The notes beneath the pieces were generated by a model that ran no database searches, was not told the DNA's origin, and was given only the letters and a program-made list of their open reading frames with translations. Made by a program: the position numbers and the translations under genes. A DNA stretch of 8,206 nt, taken from assembly GCA_937877295.1 (NCBI GenBank), contig CALFIV010000321.1, forward strand, positions 1 through 8,206, written 5' to 3'. The stretch is from an uncultured Clostridia bacterium (GTDB taxonomy: Bacteria > Bacillota_A > Clostridia > Christensenellales > CAG-138). This document shows positions 6,308 through 8,206 of the stretch, piece by piece; position 1 is the first letter of the stretch; every line of letters begins with the position of its first letter.

Positions 6308-7681
6308 CTATGCATCCCGGTCCGGGTGCAGGCTCGCGCCGTTCAGTGCGCTGAGCGTAAAGCTGTACATAACGGTGTGTCCGTCCGCGCCTCGCGTTTC
6401 ATAATCCACGATCCACGCCGGAAGCGTATATCCCCGCTCCGGTGCATCCTTCTGCGCGACAACGCAGTATCCGAGCCGCAGCCGCGTCACACAAACGGAA
6501 TCGATCTGCCGCTCGGCTGCGTTTCCGTTGTCCGCCCGCAGCCTTGCGCGCACATGGCGCAGGATCGTATCAAAGTCCAGCAGTGCCGTTGCATCGTTGA
6601 TCGTTTCCGTGATCGCGGCCGGATTCCGCCAGTCGAGCGTCCAGACGCCGTCGCTGTCGACATACAGCGTCGCGCGTTCCTGCGGCCATGCCGCAGCATA
6701 CGCCGTACCGTCCGCGTTTGCCTCCGGGTGGTCCGGCGCAATCGCGGGAATGCCGCCGATGCACTTGCGGAAGACCAATAGCCACCCTTCCGATTCAACC
6801 GCGAGCGTAAAAGCGTGCGTGCGCTGCGCTTTCAGCGCTTCCGCCTCGGACAGCGCCGCGTCCGAAAACCCGAGCTGCGCAAGGAACGTCTGCGCCGCTT
6901 CCGCAGCTTCTTGCAGCGTCAGGGACGGATCGGTGAGTTCCCGGCCCGGCTCGTCGAAAAATTCCATGCCCTGCCGCACGAGATTCTCATCCTGTATATC
7001 GCGGTCGAAAACGTTCAGCTTGATCCAATCCGCGCTTGCCGAAAAATCCACATAGGCGTTCAGTGCATCCGAACGGTAGAACGCATGAACCCAATCGCCG
7101 CTTACCTTCGTTTCGTCAAACGGCTTCAGCTCGATGTTTTGCGGCGCCGTGCGGTAGAATTCCCGTACGCCTTCCGTCCAGGTCGGCATATCGTTTTCCG
7201 CGCGGTTGCGATCGACCGTCTGCACGCGCTCGCTTGTTTCCATCTCGCGCAAGACCTGCTCCCAGTACGCCTTGTCCGCATGCAGGTAGATGCCCGGCGC
7301 ATAGATCGGCACACCGTCGGCGGCAGCGTTCAAAATCGCGATCTGTTCCTCGACGCTCCACGCGCCCTTCTCCACCGCATAGACCGGCCACGCGTCGACG
7401 TCCGGCACGATCACGTCCGCATCGAAGATCAGCTTCGCGCCGCCGACTTCGGTCTCATCGGCAAGGGTCAGCCGTCCGGCGACCGTTCCTGCCGGCGCAT
7501 CCGAACCGGCCGGCAGCGCCGCAACCGCATCGCGTATGGGAACGGCGTCCGGCGCAGGCGTGGCGCGCAGCAGCGCTTCCGTGTGTTCTTCGCCGCGATT
7601 GACCACCGCGTCCTGCTCCGGCGTGGGTACGCAGGCGCAAAGCAATGCAAAGAATAAAAAGACGGCAATCGGTCGTTTCAT
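6308..7681 (-). CDS. Lipoprotein of unknown function (resembles DUF6034-type lipoproteins)
   Basis: The product is 457 residues. I chose the ATG at 7681-7679 because AGGAG (7693-7689) lies 7 nt before it and a lipoprotein signal peptide follows directly: MKRP, a hydrophobic core, then lipobox LCAC with the acylated cysteine at residue 17. A frame extending to 7744 would put 21 polar residues before the signal and is rejected. After the cysteine come VPTPEQDAVVNRG and an Ala/Pro-rich spacer to about residue 70. A mixed alpha/beta domain fills the rest, with no enzyme motif I recognise. The C-x-PTPE..VV start and general layout recall clostridial lipoproteins grouped as DUF6034; that is from memory and unverified. 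It should sit on the outer face of the membrane. The anchored repeat protein follows 45 nt downstream, so the pair probably acts together at the envelope. Confidence 0.87.
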   Translation of the reverse strand: MKRPIAVFLFFALLCACVPTPEQDAVVNRGEEHTEALLRATPAPDAVPIRDAVAALPAGSDAPAGTVAGRLTLADETEVGGAKLIFDADVIVPDVDAWPVYAVEKGAWSVEEQIAILNAAADGVPIYAPGIYLHADKAYWEQVLREMETSERVQTVDRNRAENDMPTWTEGVREFYRTAPQNIELKPFDETKVSGDWVHAFYRSDALNAYVDFSASADWIKLNVFDRDIQDENLVRQGMEFFDEPGRELTDPSLTLQEAAEAAQTFLAQLGFSDAALSEAEALKAQRTHAFTLAVESEGWLLVFRKCIGGIPAIAPDHPEANADGTAYAAAWPQERATLYVDSDGVWTLDWRNPAAITETINDATALLDFDTILRHVRARLRADNGNAAERQIDSVCVTRLRLGYCVVAQKDAPERGYTLPAWIVDYETRGADGHTVMYSFTLSALNGASLHPDRDA

Positions 7682-7700
7682 TCGATTTCTCCTCTCATGC

Positions 7701-7722
7701 GAGGCGCCGGGGTCGTCGCCTC
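7701..7722 (-). promoter_or_regulatory. Small hairpin in the leader of the lipoprotein gene
   Basis: GAGGCG (7701-7706) and CGCCTC (7717-7722) are exact reverse complements with a 10-nt spacer. They lie upstream of the AGGAG ribosome binding site at 7693-7689, and the minus-strand sequence AGGAGG overlaps the outer arm. It could hide or space a second purine-rich site. In GC-rich DNA such short stems arise by chance, so support is weak. Confidence 0.25.
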
Positions 7723-7754
7723 CTCCTACGTTGTTACGGCTCAAGCTTTACCTC

Positions 7755-7839
7755 TGTCATTCTGAGCCGCAGGCGAAGAATCTCTGAACGTTGCATGTTT
7801 CTTGCGCTCTGAGATCCTTCGGCAAGCCTCAGGATGACA
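7755..7839. repeat. 85-bp imperfect palindrome of dispersed-repeat (MITE/REP-like) type
   Basis: The left arm (about 7755-7784) begins TGTCATTCTGAGCCGCAGGC and the right arm (about 7811-7839) ends CCTCAGGATGACA. They are reverse complements with a few mismatches and one indel, around a central stretch of about 26 nt. A palindromic unit of the form TGTCATTCTGAGC...GAAGAATCT...AGGATGACA is seen between genes in many bacterial genomes (from memory). It has no coding capacity of its own and lies in the gap between the ABC ATPase and lipoprotein genes. Confidence 0.7.
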
Positions 7840-7872
7840 AGTTTCGGGGTTAAAAGCAGAACATTTCAATCC

Positions 7873-7905
7873 GTCAAATCCGGCGACATATGCGGCGGAT
7901 TTGAC
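7873..7905. repeat. Perfect 10-bp inverted repeat GTCAAATCCG / CGGATTTGAC
   Basis: The arms (7873-7882 and 7896-7905) are exact reverse complements around a 13-nt spacer containing CATATG. No T run follows on either strand, so it is not a standard terminator, although on the minus strand it lies about 90 nt after the ABC ATPase stop. It may be part of the same dispersed-repeat block as the palindrome at 7755-7839, or a structured 3' end of the ATPase message. The remaining non-coding bases (7906-7994) show nothing I can assign. Confidence 0.6.
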
Positions 7906-7994
7906 TCCTTGCAGTCCGCGCCGCCCGGTGGATGCGATCCATAAGCGCGGGCTGAAAAACTCGGCAAGAACCTGTTCTGGCCGAACACGCAGCG

Positions 7995-8206
7995 TCACAG
8001 CATCGTCATGACGCCTGCGTCCATTTCGCAGACCGTGTCGCAAAGGACCTCGATGTCCGCGATGTTGTGGCTCGCAAGCAGGATCGTCCGCCCGTCGGTG
8101 GCAAGCGATTTAAAAAGCTCGCGCATCTCGGCGACGCCGTGCTTGTCGAGGCCGTTCATCGGCTCGTCGAGGATCAAAAGAGACGGGCTTTCCATGATCG
8201 CCTGCG
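7995..8206 (-). CDS. ABC transporter ATP-binding protein, C-terminal part only
   Basis: The frame is open to the right edge, so the N-terminal part (Walker A and LSGGQ signature) lies outside the window. The visible end reads QAI-MESPSLLILDEPMNGLD: Walker B (LLILDEP, with the catalytic glutamate) and D-loop (GLD). The H-loop follows in TILLASHN, and the protein stops soon after EMDAGVMTML. The internal ATG at 8195 is not the start, since it falls between the usual QAI helix and Walker B. The short end and the SHNIADIEVLCDTVCEMDAG pattern fit the small ATPases of clostridial ABC-2/bacteriocin-immunity-type exporters. The ATPase acts on the inner face of the membrane and powers a permease, which is not in this window and may lie to the right. 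The next gene leftward on the same strand, 313 nt away, is the lipoprotein. Confidence 0.93.
   Translation of the reverse strand, partial: QAIMESPSLLILDEPMNGLDKHGVAEMRELFKSLATDGRTILLASHNIADIEVLCDTVCEMDAGVMTML

Noticed and set aside
7678..7698. Six-codon leader frame (MRGEIE) overlapping the lipoprotein start
   Set aside because: It lies on the lipoprotein's own ribosome binding site and the only upstream purine-rich site is about 20 nt away; likely chance.
7741..8043. Minus-strand open frame of 100 codons in the right-hand gap
   Set aside because: It is a translation through the palindromic repeats and the end of the ATPase gene; no signal, domain or ribosome binding site.

Overview
The window looks like a chromosomal segment from a Gram-positive, fairly GC-rich member of the Bacillota (Clostridia). 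The grounds are purine-rich AGGAG-type ribosome binding sites, a lipoprotein with a lipobox cysteine, a secreted protein with a C-terminal membrane anchor, and an ABC ATPase of the short type common in clostridia. An uncultured gut clostridium is plausible, but there is no rRNA or marker gene to prove it. I see no rRNA, tRNA, CRISPR array, transposase or integrase, and no complete new system.

Layout. (1) 1-909, plus strand: the 3' part of a polytopic membrane protein that enters from the left edge. (2) 1068-3361, plus strand: a small sigma-70/ECF-type sigma factor, then a family 2 glycoside hydrolase. The two are tightly packed, with two hairpins around the junction and a strong terminator at 3367-3411. 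That terminator also serves the convergent gene on its right. (3) 3420-3965, minus strand: a YfcE/MJ0936-type metallophosphodiesterase with its own promoter and a TTG start. (4) 4014-4381: a gene-poor, AT-rich island (36% G+C over 4201-4380) holding two apparent gene remnants on opposite strands. One is an internal piece of a clostridial HTH regulator. The other is a 42-codon lipoprotein start with an intact ribosome binding site, signal peptide and lipobox. Two perfect 9-bp inverted repeats follow. (5) 4382-7681, minus strand: a lipoprotein gene followed 45 nt later by a secreted, C-terminally anchored protein with three Ig/CARDB-like repeats. (6) 7682-7994: non-coding, with an 85-bp imperfect palindrome of the dispersed-repeat kind and a perfect 10-bp inverted repeat. 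(7) 7995-8206, minus strand: the C-terminal end of an ABC transporter ATPase that runs off the right edge.

How the parts may work together (inference). The sigma factor and glycosidase look like one transcription unit in which the sigma factor may steer expression of a cytoplasmic sugar-cleaving enzyme or a wider regulon. The ABC ATPase, lipoprotein and anchored repeat protein all read leftward and all concern the cell envelope, so they may form one export or envelope locus. The 313-nt repeat-bearing gap before the lipoprotein makes a single transcript uncertain. The most interesting spot is the AT-rich island: the 42-codon lipoprotein start resembles the N-terminus of the full lipoprotein about 3.4 kb away and may be either a decayed paralogue or a small expressed lipopeptide.
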